A stretch of DNA of 64,000 nt, from assembly GCF_002837185.1 (NCBI RefSeq), contig NZ_KZ477992.1, forward strand, positions 147,014-211,013. The letters run 5' to 3'. Origin of the DNA: Pseudomonas fluorescens (GTDB lineage Bacteria; Pseudomonadota; Gammaproteobacteria; Pseudomonadales; Pseudomonadaceae). Positions 54,685 to 62,838 of the stretch are shown in pieces. The position numbers and the translations under genes were made by a program. Under the pieces are notes generated by a model. That model saw only the letters and a list, made by a program, of their open reading frames with translations, was not told the origin of the DNA and ran no database searches. Positions within the stretch are counted from its first letter, which is position 1. Each line of letters opens with the position of its first letter.

Positions 54685-55026
54685 ATGTCCACCCCCATTC
54701 CCGCGAGCCATATGGCCTTTATCCGTGCCCGTACCGGGTGCAGCACCGAGCTGGGTGCACGCTTGAGCAGTTTGATCGAACCGGGCCGACAGGCTCAGGG
54801 TTGCCTGCAATTTTCGTTGCAGCATTCCCAGGTCGACCCCGATGTGTGGTTGGTCACGGGGGTATGGAGCAGCGAGCAGGCGATGAGCGCCTACTTCAAT
54901 TCCCCGGCCCTGATGATCTTCACCGAGTTGTTGAACGACAGGGTCGTGCGCAGCATGGACTTCCAGACCTTCACCGACGCATCCGCCGTCAACGCCTACG
55001 GCGAGTACCTGCAACTGGCCGGTTAG
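54685..55026 (+). CDS. Antibiotic-biosynthesis-monooxygenase (ABM) fold protein
   Basis: A 113-residue ferredoxin-like alpha/beta barrel protein: MAFIRARTGCSTELGARLSS, then PGRQAQGCLQFSLQHSQVDP and DVWLVTGVWSSEQAMSAYFN, the typical ABM helix-strand order. Such proteins are dimeric quinol/aldehyde-type monooxygenases, isomerases or heme-degrading enzymes without cofactor; no specific activity can be assigned. GGGAG lies 8 bases before the ATG. It is divergent from the AraC-type regulator, its likely controller. A small unknown gene follows after 41 bases. Confidence 0.8.
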   Translation: MSTPIPASHMAFIRARTGCSTELGARLSSLIEPGRQAQGCLQFSLQHSQVDPDVWLVTGVWSSEQAMSAYFNSPALMIFTELLNDRVVRSMDFQTFTDASAVNAYGEYLQLAG

Positions 55027-55067
55027 GGGTTAGAATGGCCGACTTTTCATTGGCCAGGACCTGCAAC

Positions 55068-55313
55068 ATGGCACGTAAACAATTTGCCCACCACGAAGCC
55101 GTTTCCGCCGTCGTACCGGGAGAGAGTGGCTACAGCGCCGCCGTTGCCGTCAAGGCACTCGATGGCATGGGCGCTCCGCGATTTCACAAGATCCTGGACG
55201 GTCAGACGTTCAAGACCGCGTCCGATGCCGATGATGCGGCGGCTGTGCAGCTTGAGTGCCTGGTTGATGTGGATGCAGACGGCCAACTGGTTTGGGCGCC
55301 TGCCGCTGACTAA
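55068..55313 (+). CDS. Small conserved-looking protein, unknown function
   Basis: An 81-residue soluble protein, MARKQFAHHEAVSAVVPGES, rich in Ala, Asp and Val, ending DVDADGQLVWAPAAD. No transmembrane segment, signal or cysteine motif. I do not recognise a family. The reading frame keeps normal third-position GC bias and fills the gap between the ABM gene and the REPIN, so it is probably real. ATG at 55068 has a weak AGGAC ribosome site; an in-frame ATG at 55035 is also possible. Confidence 0.6.
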   Translation: MARKQFAHHEAVSAVVPGESGYSAAVAVKALDGMGAPRFHKILDGQTFKTASDADDAAAVQLECLVDVDADGQLVWAPAAD

Positions 55314-55314
55314 A

Positions 55315-55403
55315 TGGGTGAGGGGGCTTGCCGCCGATAGCGGTGGGTCAGCCAGCAAATTTGCAGCTGATACACAGTCATCGGGGGCAAGCCCCCTCCC
55401 ACA
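55315..55403. repeat. REPIN, TGTGGGAGG family, left arm degraded
   Basis: Left arm TGGGTGAGGGGGCTTGCCGC has two changes from the family form, the right arm is intact. Lies between convergent small-protein and flavin-reductase genes, directly after the stop codon. Confidence 0.88.
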
Positions 55404-55421
55404 TGTTTGATTGCATTTCAG

Positions 55422-56054
55422 TCAGGGTTTTGTGGCGCCTGGCCGGTACATCTTGAACAGCGCTTCAGGGCCTAACTGGAAATAATCCGCCGGGCCGCCA
55501 CCGCGCAGAATCGGCTCGGCGGCTGCCGTGTCGTAGATCCCATCCTTGAGCAGCCATTTGGCGATGTGCACCGCGACCACTTCGCCCAGCACCAGCCAGC
55601 TGGGGACCAACTGCTGGTCGGCGCGTTGCAGCTGGATAATCTGCGTCACCTTGCATTCGAACGACACCGGGCTCTCGCCCACCCGCGGGACGCCGACGAT
55701 TTTCGAAGCCATCGGCGTCAGGCCGGCCAACTCGAATTCATTCACGTCCGGCGAAACAGCCGCGCAACTCTGGTTCATCTGCTCGGCCAGCGGGCGGGTC
55801 GCCAGGTTCCACACGAACTCGCCGGTCTGTTCGATATTGTTCAGGCTGTCTTTGCGCCCGACGCTGGAAAACCCAATGATCGGCGGAATGTAGTTGAACG
55901 CGTTGAAGAAACTGTAAGGCGCCAGGTTCAGGCGACCTTCGCGGTCTTGTGACGAGATCCAGCCGATCGGGCGCGGGCCGACGATGGCATTGAACGGATC
56001 ATGGGGCAGGCCGTGGCCGTTGGCGGGTTCGTAGAAGTGGATATCGTCGGACAT
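55422..56054 (-). CDS. Flavin reductase-like FMN-binding protein
   Basis: A 210-residue split-barrel flavoprotein. The motif PFNAIVGPRPIGWISSQDREGRLNLAPYSFFNAF is the FMN-phosphate and isoalloxazine-binding region of the flavin reductase-like family, and FSSVGRKDSLNNIEQTGEFVWNL continues it. Members supply reduced FMN to monooxygenases or act as oxidoreductases themselves. No monooxygenase partner is beside it. ATG at 56054 gives the family start MSDDIHFYEP. REPINs flank it on both sides. Confidence 0.88.
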   Translation of the reverse strand: MSDDIHFYEPANGHGLPHDPFNAIVGPRPIGWISSQDREGRLNLAPYSFFNAFNYIPPIIGFSSVGRKDSLNNIEQTGEFVWNLATRPLAEQMNQSCAAVSPDVNEFELAGLTPMASKIVGVPRVGESPVSFECKVTQIIQLQRADQQLVPSWLVLGEVVAVHIAKWLLKDGIYDTAAAEPILRGGGPADYFQLGPEALFKMYRPGATKP

Positions 56055-56095
56055 AGCCTGTCTGCTCTCAATTCTGGAGCCCACATCATATCCAA

Positions 56096-56183
56096 TGTGG
56101 GAGGGGGCTTGCCCCCGATATCGGTGGTTCAGTCACTGTATAGATGACGGATACACCGCTATCGGGGGCAAGCCCCTCCCACA
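56096..56183. repeat. REPIN, TGTGGGAGG family
   Basis: Inverted REP pair between the flavin reductase start and the kgtP stop. The right arm has one C fewer (AAGCCCCTCCCACA). Confidence 0.92.
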
Positions 56184-56186
56184 CTT

Positions 56187-57506
56187 TTAGTCGGTGGTAA
56201 TCCGCGAATGCTTGCGGGTGTCCTTCATGGTCACATAGACCAGCAACGACACCGCGATACACGCGGTCACGTACCAGTAATAACCGGTCTCCATGCCGAT
56301 GCTCTTGAACCACAGGGCAATGTATTCAGCGGTACCGCCGAAGATCGACACGGTCAGGGCATACGGCAGGCCCACGCCGAGGGCGCGGATTTCAGTCGGG
56401 AACAGCTCGGCTTTGACCACCGCATTGATCGAGGTATAGCCGCTGACGATGATCAGCGCGGCCATGATCAGGAAGAACGCGCCCCACCAGGTCTGGATGG
56501 TGTGCAGGGTGGTGAGGATCGGCACGGTAAACAGCGTGCCGAGGACGCCGAAGGCGATCAGGATCGGGCGCCGACCAATCTTGTCCGACAGGCCGCCCAC
56601 CAGGGGTTGCAGGCACATGAACAGAAACAGCGTCGCCGCCGAGATGGTGGTGGAGTCGGAGATGCTCATGCCGACGGTGTTCACCAGGTATTTCTGCATG
56701 TAAGTGGTGTAGGTGTAGAAGGCCAGGGTGCCGCCCATGGTCAGGCCCACCACGGTGAGCAGTTCCTTGGGGTGGCGCATCAAGGTGCGCATCGCGCTTT
56801 CCTTGGCTTTTTCCTTTTTGGTGAACGACTCGGTTTCTTCCATGCCGCGACGCAGATAGAGCGCAACCACTGCGCACAGGGCGCCGATGGCGAACGGAAT
56901 GCGCCAGCCCCAGGCGTACAGTTGCTCGGTGGTCAGCAGTTGTTGCAGCACGATCAGCACTGCCAGCGCGATGAGCTGGCCGGAGATCAGGGTCACGTAC
57001 TGGAAGCTGGAGTAGAAACCGCGACGTTCCTTGGTCGCCATCTCGCTGAGGTACGTGGCGGAGGTGCCGTATTCGCCACCGACCGACAGCCCCTGCAGCA
57101 ACCGGGCAAACACCAGCAGGATGGGTGCACCGATACCGATGAGTTCATAGCTTGGGCTCAGGGCAATCAACAGTGAGCCGAAGCACATCAGGTAGACCGA
57201 GGCCATCAGGGCTTTTTTACGCCCGACTTTGTCGGCGTAAAGGCCCATCAGCCAGCCGCCGATAGGACGCATCAAAAAGCCCACGGCGAAGATCGCGGCG
57301 GTGTTGAGCAATTGGGCGGTGGTGTCGCCTTTGGGGAAGAAGGTTTTGGCGAAGTACAGCGAGAATGCGGCATAGACGTACCAGTCATACCACTCGACCA
57401 TGTTGCCGACGGAGCCGCTGAAGATCGATTTGATCCGGCTGGAGGTCGTGCGTTCTTTCGCCGGCGCAGCTGCCGACCCCAGAGGCAAGGTATTGGAGTT
57501 ATCCAT
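56187..57506 (-). CDS. kgtP: Alpha-ketoglutarate permease (MFS, KgtP/ShiA family)
   Basis: Inner-membrane proton symporter of the metabolite:H+ family, 439 residues, 12 helices. Marks: NMVEWYDWYVYAAFSLYFAK in helix 1, the MFS loop GLYADKVGRKKALMASV, and GLSVGGEYGTSATYLSEMAT. C4/C5 dicarboxylates, most likely alpha-ketoglutarate, are the substrate: a MifR/MifS-type two-component pair is encoded next to it, and in P. aeruginosa MifSR controls alpha-ketoglutarate uptake. Start ATG 57506 has AAGGA 7 bases before it; ATG 57521 has none. A sigma-54 promoter stands upstream. Confidence 0.9.
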   Translation of the reverse strand: MDNSNTLPLGSAAAPAKERTTSSRIKSIFSGSVGNMVEWYDWYVYAAFSLYFAKTFFPKGDTTAQLLNTAAIFAVGFLMRPIGGWLMGLYADKVGRKKALMASVYLMCFGSLLIALSPSYELIGIGAPILLVFARLLQGLSVGGEYGTSATYLSEMATKERRGFYSSFQYVTLISGQLIALAVLIVLQQLLTTEQLYAWGWRIPFAIGALCAVVALYLRRGMEETESFTKKEKAKESAMRTLMRHPKELLTVVGLTMGGTLAFYTYTTYMQKYLVNTVGMSISDSTTISAATLFLFMCLQPLVGGLSDKIGRRPILIAFGVLGTLFTVPILTTLHTIQTWWGAFFLIMAALIIVSGYTSINAVVKAELFPTEIRALGVGLPYALTVSIFGGTAEYIALWFKSIGMETGYYWYVTACIAVSLLVYVTMKDTRKHSRITTD

Positions 57507-57569
57507 TGAAGGATCCTTCATCTAGTTGTTTTTATGGAGCGTGCTTGAGCACTGCCTGACTTGGGCTAT

Positions 57570-57585
57570 AGCAGGAGCTGTGCCA
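57570..57585 (-). promoter_or_regulatory. Sigma-54 promoter (-24/-12) of kgtP
   Basis: On the minus strand TGGCAC-AGCTC-CTGCT matches TGGCAC-N5-TTGCW with one change. It lies 64 bases before the kgtP start, and the neighbouring gene encodes a sigma-54 activator. Confidence 0.82.
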
Positions 57586-57628
57586 GGTGGATGAAGGCCC
57601 GGGATAGAAGGGTTTCAAGGTTTTCTTG

Positions 57629-57674
57629 AGCGGAAAGTTGCTGATGGTTCTGGGGTGATGAGCGGAAATCCGCT
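57629..57674. promoter_or_regulatory. Candidate MifR enhancer sites of kgtP
   Basis: AGCGGAAATCCGCT (57661-57674) is a perfect inverted repeat with a 2-base centre, and AGCGGAAAGTTGCT (57629-57642) is a degenerate copy. They lie about 50-100 bases upstream of the sigma-54 promoter. Between them and it, TTTCAAGGTTTTC (57613-57625) is a loose IHF-like site. Confidence 0.5.
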
Positions 57675-57690
57675 TATGGCTGCGGGCGTC

Positions 57691-57762
57691 ATCGGGGGCA
57701 AGCCCCCTCCCACATTTTGATTTGTGAACACATCCAAGTGTGGGAGGGGGCTTGCCCCCGAT
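57691..57762. repeat. Inverted-order REP pair upstream of kgtP
   Basis: ATCGGGGGCAAGCCCCCTCC faces GGAGGGGGCTTGCCCCCGAT, the same arrangement as at 50997-51079. Lies between the putative MifR sites and the mifR stop. Confidence 0.92.
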
Positions 57763-57778
57763 AGCGATCGGAAGGCCG

Positions 57779-59104
57779 CTAAAGAAACATCTCCCTTGCC
57801 AACCCATGCCGCTGCATCTTTTCATTGAAGGTGCGGCGGGGCAGTTGCAGTTCCGCCAGCACCGCCTTGATATCGCCTTTATGTCGGGTCAGCGCAGCTT
57901 TCAGGCAATGCGCCTCGAAGGCTTCCTGTTGCGCCGCCAACGATTGCCCGACCTCGACACCCTCAGGTTCAGGCTCTCCAAGCCCCAGTACCTGGCGTTC
58001 AGCGACGTTGGCCAGTTCACGCACATTGCCCGGCCAGTCATGGCTGAGCAGGCGCCCCAACTGCGGCCCGCTCAAGGGTTCGACCTGGCGGCCCAAACGC
58101 TCGGCGGCGCTTTGCGCAAAATGCTCGTACAGCAACGGGATGTCTTCGCGCCGCTCGCGCAACGGTGGCAAGCGCAGTTGCGCGACGTTCAGGCGATACG
58201 CCAGGTCTTCGCGAAAACGCCCGGCACGGGCCTCTTCCAGCAGGTCCGGCTTGGTGGCGGCAATGATGCGTAAATCCACCTGGATACTTTGATTGGAGCC
58301 CAACCGCTCAAGCTTCTGCTCCTGCAGCACCCGCAACAATTTCACCTGTTGGGCCAGGGGCATGCTTTCGATTTCATCAAGGAACAGCGTGCCGCCGTGG
58401 GCATATTCCAGCTTGCCGATACGCTTGCCCTGGGCGCCGGTGAACGCGCCGCTTTCATGGCCGAACAACTCGGCCTCGAACAGCTGTTCGGGAATGGCCG
58501 CGCAATTGAGCGCGACAAACGGTTTCTTCGCCCGCAGGCCGAAATCATGCAGGCAGCGGGCCACCAGTTCCTTGCCGCTGCCGGTCTCGCCACGGATCAA
58601 CACATTGACCGGCAGCGCTGCCAGGTCCAGCACCTGGCGGCGCAGGTGCTGCAAACTGCGGGACACCCCCAGCAGGCTGGATTCCAGTTGGGCGCGGTGA
58701 TCGGCCTGCTGATGCAGGCGGCGGTTTTCCAGGACCAGGCCGCGTTTGTCGAGCGCTCGACGCAGGCTATTGAGCAGGGTATCCGGGCTGAAAGGTTTTT
58801 CCAGAAAGTCGTAGGCGCCGTCGCGCATGGCTTCGACGGCCATTGGCACGTCGCCATGGCCGGTGAGTAAAATCACTGGCAAGTCGGCATCACGACGCTG
58901 CACTTCGGCCAGCAACTCCAGGCCGCTGAGCCCGGGCATGCGCACGTCGCTCAGGATCACGCCGGGGAAGTCCCTGGGCAACTGCGCCAGGCATTCTTCG
59001 GCACGGCTGAACAATTGCACCGCGAAACCCGACAGGCTCAACCATTGTTCGACGGCCGTGCGAATGCTGGCTTCGTCATCCACCACAATCACCGCGTTCA
59101 ACAT
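57779..59104 (-). CDS. mifR: Sigma-54-dependent response regulator MifR (DctD-like)
   Basis: The 441-residue NtrC-family activator has a receiver (Asp53 in GVILSDVRMPGLSG; Lys in LEKPFSP), an AAA+ domain with Walker A GETGSGKE, the sigma-54 contact ESGAFTGAQ (GAFTGA loop), GGTLFLDEIESMP (Walker B), and a Fis-type C-terminal helix-turn-helix (KGDIKAVLAELQLPRRTFNE). It should activate kgtP from upstream sites with RpoN. Overlaps the mifS stop by 7 bases. Named from its kgtP neighbour; DctD is the alternative name. Confidence 0.88.
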   Translation of the reverse strand: MLNAVIVVDDEASIRTAVEQWLSLSGFAVQLFSRAEECLAQLPRDFPGVILSDVRMPGLSGLELLAEVQRRDADLPVILLTGHGDVPMAVEAMRDGAYDFLEKPFSPDTLLNSLRRALDKRGLVLENRRLHQQADHRAQLESSLLGVSRSLQHLRRQVLDLAALPVNVLIRGETGSGKELVARCLHDFGLRAKKPFVALNCAAIPEQLFEAELFGHESGAFTGAQGKRIGKLEYAHGGTLFLDEIESMPLAQQVKLLRVLQEQKLERLGSNQSIQVDLRIIAATKPDLLEEARAGRFREDLAYRLNVAQLRLPPLRERREDIPLLYEHFAQSAAERLGRQVEPLSGPQLGRLLSHDWPGNVRELANVAERQVLGLGEPEPEGVEVGQSLAAQQEAFEAHCLKAALTRHKGDIKAVLAELQLPRRTFNEKMQRHGLAREMFL

Positions 59105-60864
59105 AGGTCGGGCGTCTCCAGCGCGACGGGTAAGGTCAAGGTAAACACTGCGCCGTCGCCCCGGTTGCCGGCGATCAGGCGTCCGCCCAGTTCATGCACG
59201 ATAGCGTAGGACACCGCCAACCCCAAGCCGAGCCCGTCACCCACTGGCTTGGTGGTGAAGAAGGGGTCGAATACGTTGTTCAAGTGTTCTTCGGCAATCC
59301 CGCCGCCGCTGTCGCTGACGCTTAACTGCCAGAGCTGCTGGTCGGCGTGCAAACGGATCTCCAGGCGTTTGCGCGGTTTGTCGGCCATGGCATCCAGGGC
59401 GTTACGCAGCAGGTTGATCAACACTTGTTCGAGGCGAATCGCGTCGCCCCGTACCCAGGCAGGGCGGGTCAGGTCCAGCGCTACGCCGATGTGTTCATCG
59501 CGCAGGCGCGCATCGAGCAGATGCAGGGACTGGTCGACCACGGTGGCCAGGTCCAGGCGTTCGCGCAGGCCGCTGGGGCTTTTTCGGGCGAAGGTCTTGA
59601 GGTGGCCCGTCAGCGCCGCCATGCGCGTGAGCATGTCATCCAGCGGTGTGAGTGCCTTGTAGGCATCGTCCACGCGGCCGTGGTCGAGCAACAGTCGCAG
59701 CGTCGCCAATTGCATGCGTTGCGCGGTCAGTGGTTGGTTGATTTCGTGGGCAAGGGCGGCGGACATCTGCCCCAGTGCCGCCAGTTTGGCCGACTGCACC
59801 AGGCCATCCTGAGCGGTGCGCAGGGCCCGGGTGCGCTCCTCCACCAATTGTTCGAGCTCTTCGCGGCTGCGTTGACGCAGGCGCGCCAGGCGCCAGCGTT
59901 GGCTCAGGAACAGCACAAGGAACACCAGGGCCAGCCAGGACCCGGCGGCGGCCAGGCCGGCATTGCGCTGGTCTTCAAACGGGAACTGGGGTTTGCGCAG
60001 CAGGTGCAGGGTCCAGCCTTCGGCTTTGAGCGGCAGCGACTCCCAGATGTAGTTGGCACTGCCGTCGGGGCCGTTGACGCGCATCAAGTGGCTGTTGTCG
60101 TCAAAGCGTTGCAGGGTGCTGGTCTCCAGCGGCTGCAGTTGCTTCTTGTCGTATTGACGAGTGGCCTTGAGTTCAGCCAGGTCGCTCCCTGACAGCGGCC
60201 GCAGGTTGCGATAGCGCCAGCCCGGCTGGTTGGCGATGAACACAATGCCGCGTGCATCGCTGACCAGCAGCAAGTCATTGCCCTGGGCCCATTCGCGTTC
60301 CAGTTCGGGAAACTCCAGCTTGACCACCATGGCGCCGAGGAACTGCTCGTGTTCATCGACCACCGCGCTGGAAAGGAAGTAGCCGGGGATGCCGGTGGTC
60401 ACCCCCACGGCATAAAAGCGCCCGGTGCCCTGGCTCAAGGTCTGGCTGAAATAGGGGCGAAAGGCGTAGTTGTGCCCCACGTAACTGCTGGGCAGCTTCC
60501 AGTTGCTGGCGGCCACGGCCAGGCCCGTGCGGTCCATCAGTTCCAGGGTGGACGACTGCGCGGCGCTGTTGATGCGTTCCAGCTTGCGGTTGAGCAGGTC
60601 CTGGGTGCTGGCATCCAGCGGGCCTTTCAAGGCGTTGATCATCTCCGAGTCCAGGGCCAGCACGGCGGGCAGGGCGCGGTAGCGTTCGATCAGGGTGTGC
60701 AGCGAGTTGGCATACAGCGCGAGCTGCTGGTTGGCGCGGGCGGCATCGTCCACCAAAGCCTGGCGTTCGGCATGGCGCGTAGCCAGGGCGGCAGCCAGTA
60801 CTGCACCGGCGATGATCAGCAGCGAATAGAAGGTCAGGCGCAGGGAGCGAGGGATCGCGATCAT
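59098..60864 (-). CDS. mifS: Sensor histidine kinase MifS (DctB-like)
   Basis: The 588-residue kinase has TM1 (LRLTFYSLLIIAGAVLAAAL), a periplasmic double-Cache/PAS-like sensor (about 30-280; DLLLVSDARGIVFIANQPGW), TM2 (AAAGSWLALVFLVLFLSQRW), a coiled coil with LEQLVEERTRALRTAQDG, the phospho-His in SAALAHEINQPLTAQ, and the ATPase (LLRNALDAM; GDGLGLGLAVSY). It likely senses alpha-ketoglutarate or another dicarboxylate in the periplasm. Start chosen at ATG 60864; ATGs at 60900 and 60912 are in frame but no start has a good ribosome site. First gene of mifSR. Confidence 0.87.
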   Translation of the reverse strand: MIAIPRSLRLTFYSLLIIAGAVLAAALATRHAERQALVDDAARANQQLALYANSLHTLIERYRALPAVLALDSEMINALKGPLDASTQDLLNRKLERINSAAQSSTLELMDRTGLAVAASNWKLPSSYVGHNYAFRPYFSQTLSQGTGRFYAVGVTTGIPGYFLSSAVVDEHEQFLGAMVVKLEFPELEREWAQGNDLLLVSDARGIVFIANQPGWRYRNLRPLSGSDLAELKATRQYDKKQLQPLETSTLQRFDDNSHLMRVNGPDGSANYIWESLPLKAEGWTLHLLRKPQFPFEDQRNAGLAAAGSWLALVFLVLFLSQRWRLARLRQRSREELEQLVEERTRALRTAQDGLVQSAKLAALGQMSAALAHEINQPLTAQRMQLATLRLLLDHGRVDDAYKALTPLDDMLTRMAALTGHLKTFARKSPSGLRERLDLATVVDQSLHLLDARLRDEHIGVALDLTRPAWVRGDAIRLEQVLINLLRNALDAMADKPRKRLEIRLHADQQLWQLSVSDSGGGIAEEHLNNVFDPFFTTKPVGDGLGLGLAVSYAIVHELGGRLIAGNRGDGAVFTLTLPVALETPDLC

Positions 60865-60936
60865 ACGATGATCAACAGGCCGGTAAGGGGCGAGCACCAT
60901 ACCATGAGCCATTGGGTAGTGCAGTCAGAGGACTGG

Positions 60937-61025
60937 TGTGGGAGGGGGCTTGCTCTCGATAGAGGTATGCCAGTCAGCCTATCTGGAACTGACTAACCGC
61001 TATCGGGAGCAAGCCCCCTCCCACA
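60937..61025. repeat. REPIN, TGTGGGAGG family
   Basis: Inverted REP pair with a variant inner motif (GGCTTGCTCTCGATAGAGG left; CTATCGGGAGCAAGCC right). Lies between mifS and fumarase, both on the minus strand. Confidence 0.9.
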
Positions 61026-61044
61026 TTTGGCTGCGCTCATCATG

Positions 61045-61083
61045 AAAAAAGGCGACTGGGCCGTGGGGCCGCAGTCGCCTTTA
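61045..61083 (-). terminator. Terminator after the fumarase gene
   Basis: On the minus strand AAAGGCGACTGCGG pairs with CCCAGTCGCCTTT (core AAAGGCGACT/AGTCGCCTTT), followed by T. It lies 18 bases after the fumarase stop. Confidence 0.88.
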
Positions 61084-61100
61084 TCCTTGGAGGGAGGTGC

Positions 61101-62624
61101 TTACTGCACTTCCACCGCGAGGCTCTCACTGATCTTCTTCTGCCAGATGGCAGGACCGGTGATGTGTACCGACTCGCCGTTGCTGTCCACCGCAACGGTG
61201 ACCGGCATGTCCTTCACGTCGAACTCGTAGATCGCTTCCATGCCCAGTTCGGCGAAAGCGACGACGCGCGATTGCTTGATGGCTTGCGCCACCAGGTACG
61301 CGGCGCCGCCCACGGCCATCAGGTACACGGCCTTGTGGTCCTTGATCGCTTCGATGGCGGTGGGGCCGCGCTCGGATTTGCCGATCATGCCCAACAGGCC
61401 GGTTTGTTCGAGGATCTGACGGGTGAACTTGTCCATCCGCGTCGCGGTGGTCGGGCCTGCCGGGCCCACCACTTCTTCACGCACCGGATCAACCGGGCCG
61501 ACGTAGTAGATGAAGCGACCCTTGAGGTCCACCGGCAGGGTTTCGCCCTTGTTCAGCATCTCGACCATGCGCTTGTGCGCGGCGTCGCGACCGGTGAGCA
61601 TCTTGCCGTTGAGCAACACGGTTTCGCCCGGCTTCCAGCTCTGCACTTCTTGCGGAGTCAAGGTGTCGAGGTTGACGCGACGGGCCGATGGGCCGGCTTC
61701 CCAGACGATTTCCGGGTAGGCGTCCAGCGGTGGCGCTTCCAGCGATGCCGGGCCCGAACCGTCGAGCACGAAATGCGCATGGCGGGTGGCGGCGCAGTTG
61801 GGGATCATGCACACCGGCAGGGAAGCGGCGTGAGTCGGGTAGTCCATGATCTTCACGTCGAGTACGGTGGTCAGGCCACCCAGGCCCTGGGCGCCGATGC
61901 CCAGTTGGTTGACCTTCTCGAACAGCTCCAGGCGCATCTCTTCGATACGGTTCTGCGGGCCGCGCTTCTTCAGCTCATGGATGTCGATGGATTCCATCAA
62001 CACTTCCTTGGCCATCACCGCGGCCTTCTCGGCGGTGCCGCCGATGCCGATACCCAGCATGCCCGGTGGGCACCAGCCGGCACCCATGGTCGGAACGGTC
62101 TTGAGCACCCAGTCGACGATCGAGTCGGACGGGTTGAGCATGGCCATTTTCGACTTGTTTTCGGAACCACCGCCCTTGGCGGCGACGTCCACTTCCACGG
62201 TGTTACCCGGCACGATGGAGTAGTGGATCACGGCCGGGGTGTTGTCCTTGGTGTTTTTGCGCGCGCCTGCCGGATCGGCGAGGATGGAGGCGCGCAGTAC
62301 GTTTTCCGGCAGGTTGTAGGCGCGACGCACGCCTTCGTTGATCATGTCGTCCAGGCCCATGGTGGCGCCATCCCAACGGACATCCATACCCACGCGCACG
62401 AACACGGTGACGATACCGGTGTCCTGGCAGATCGGGCGATGGCCGGTGGCGCACATGCGCGAGTTGATCAGGATCTGGGCGATGGAATCACGGGCGGCCG
62501 GCGATTCTTCGCGCAGGTAGGCTTCGTGCATCGCCTGGATGAAATCAACCGGGTGGTAGTAGGAAATGAATTGCAGGGCGTCGGCAACGCTCTGAATCAG
62601 GTCGTCTTGCTTGATCACGGTCAT
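61101..62624 (-). CDS. fumA: Fumarate hydratase, class I (iron-sulfur)
   Basis: Hydrates fumarate to malate in the TCA cycle with an oxygen-sensitive 4Fe-4S cluster. The 507-residue single-chain form has the alpha part (SRMCATGHRPICQDTGIVTV; AGWCPPGMLGIGIGGTAEKA; cluster cysteines in these and in CMIPNCAATRHAHF) and the beta part (GRDAAHKRMVEMLNKGETLP; VVGPAGPTTATRMDKF). ATG at 62624 with GAGGAGC ahead. In P. aeruginosa the class I fumarase PA4333 is also near the ferredoxin reductase seen next here. Confidence 0.94.
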   Translation of the reverse strand: MTVIKQDDLIQSVADALQFISYYHPVDFIQAMHEAYLREESPAARDSIAQILINSRMCATGHRPICQDTGIVTVFVRVGMDVRWDGATMGLDDMINEGVRRAYNLPENVLRASILADPAGARKNTKDNTPAVIHYSIVPGNTVEVDVAAKGGGSENKSKMAMLNPSDSIVDWVLKTVPTMGAGWCPPGMLGIGIGGTAEKAAVMAKEVLMESIDIHELKKRGPQNRIEEMRLELFEKVNQLGIGAQGLGGLTTVLDVKIMDYPTHAASLPVCMIPNCAATRHAHFVLDGSGPASLEAPPLDAYPEIVWEAGPSARRVNLDTLTPQEVQSWKPGETVLLNGKMLTGRDAAHKRMVEMLNKGETLPVDLKGRFIYYVGPVDPVREEVVGPAGPTTATRMDKFTRQILEQTGLLGMIGKSERGPTAIEAIKDHKAVYLMAVGGAAYLVAQAIKQSRVVAFAELGMEAIYEFDVKDMPVTVAVDSNGESVHITGPAIWQKKISESLAVEVQ

Positions 62625-62657
62625 GAGTCGCGCTCCTCTATAAGGGAACATTCAATA

Positions 62658-62698
62658 AAGGTGGCTTCAGTGTTGCATCGGTCGGCTGAAGCCACCTT
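62658..62698. promoter_or_regulatory. 13-bp perfect inverted repeat between fumarase and ferredoxin reductase
   Basis: AAGGTGGCTTCAG (62658-62670) faces CTGAAGCCACCTT (62686-62698) with a 15-base loop, 34 bases from the fumarase start in the divergent gap. It could be an operator, a leader hairpin of the fumarase mRNA or a degenerate repeat. No T-run follows. Confidence 0.55.
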
Positions 62699-62838
62699 CC
62701 ACAGGCACGCCATTGGTGCAGGCGCGACGCTAAAAAGGCGCGGCAGTATAACCCGTGGCGGTGGCCGATACACCCGACTATGGTCAAACTGTCGCAGGCA
62801 TGATTCCCTGTGCACGTCCCTTCTGATAGAGCCTTTAT

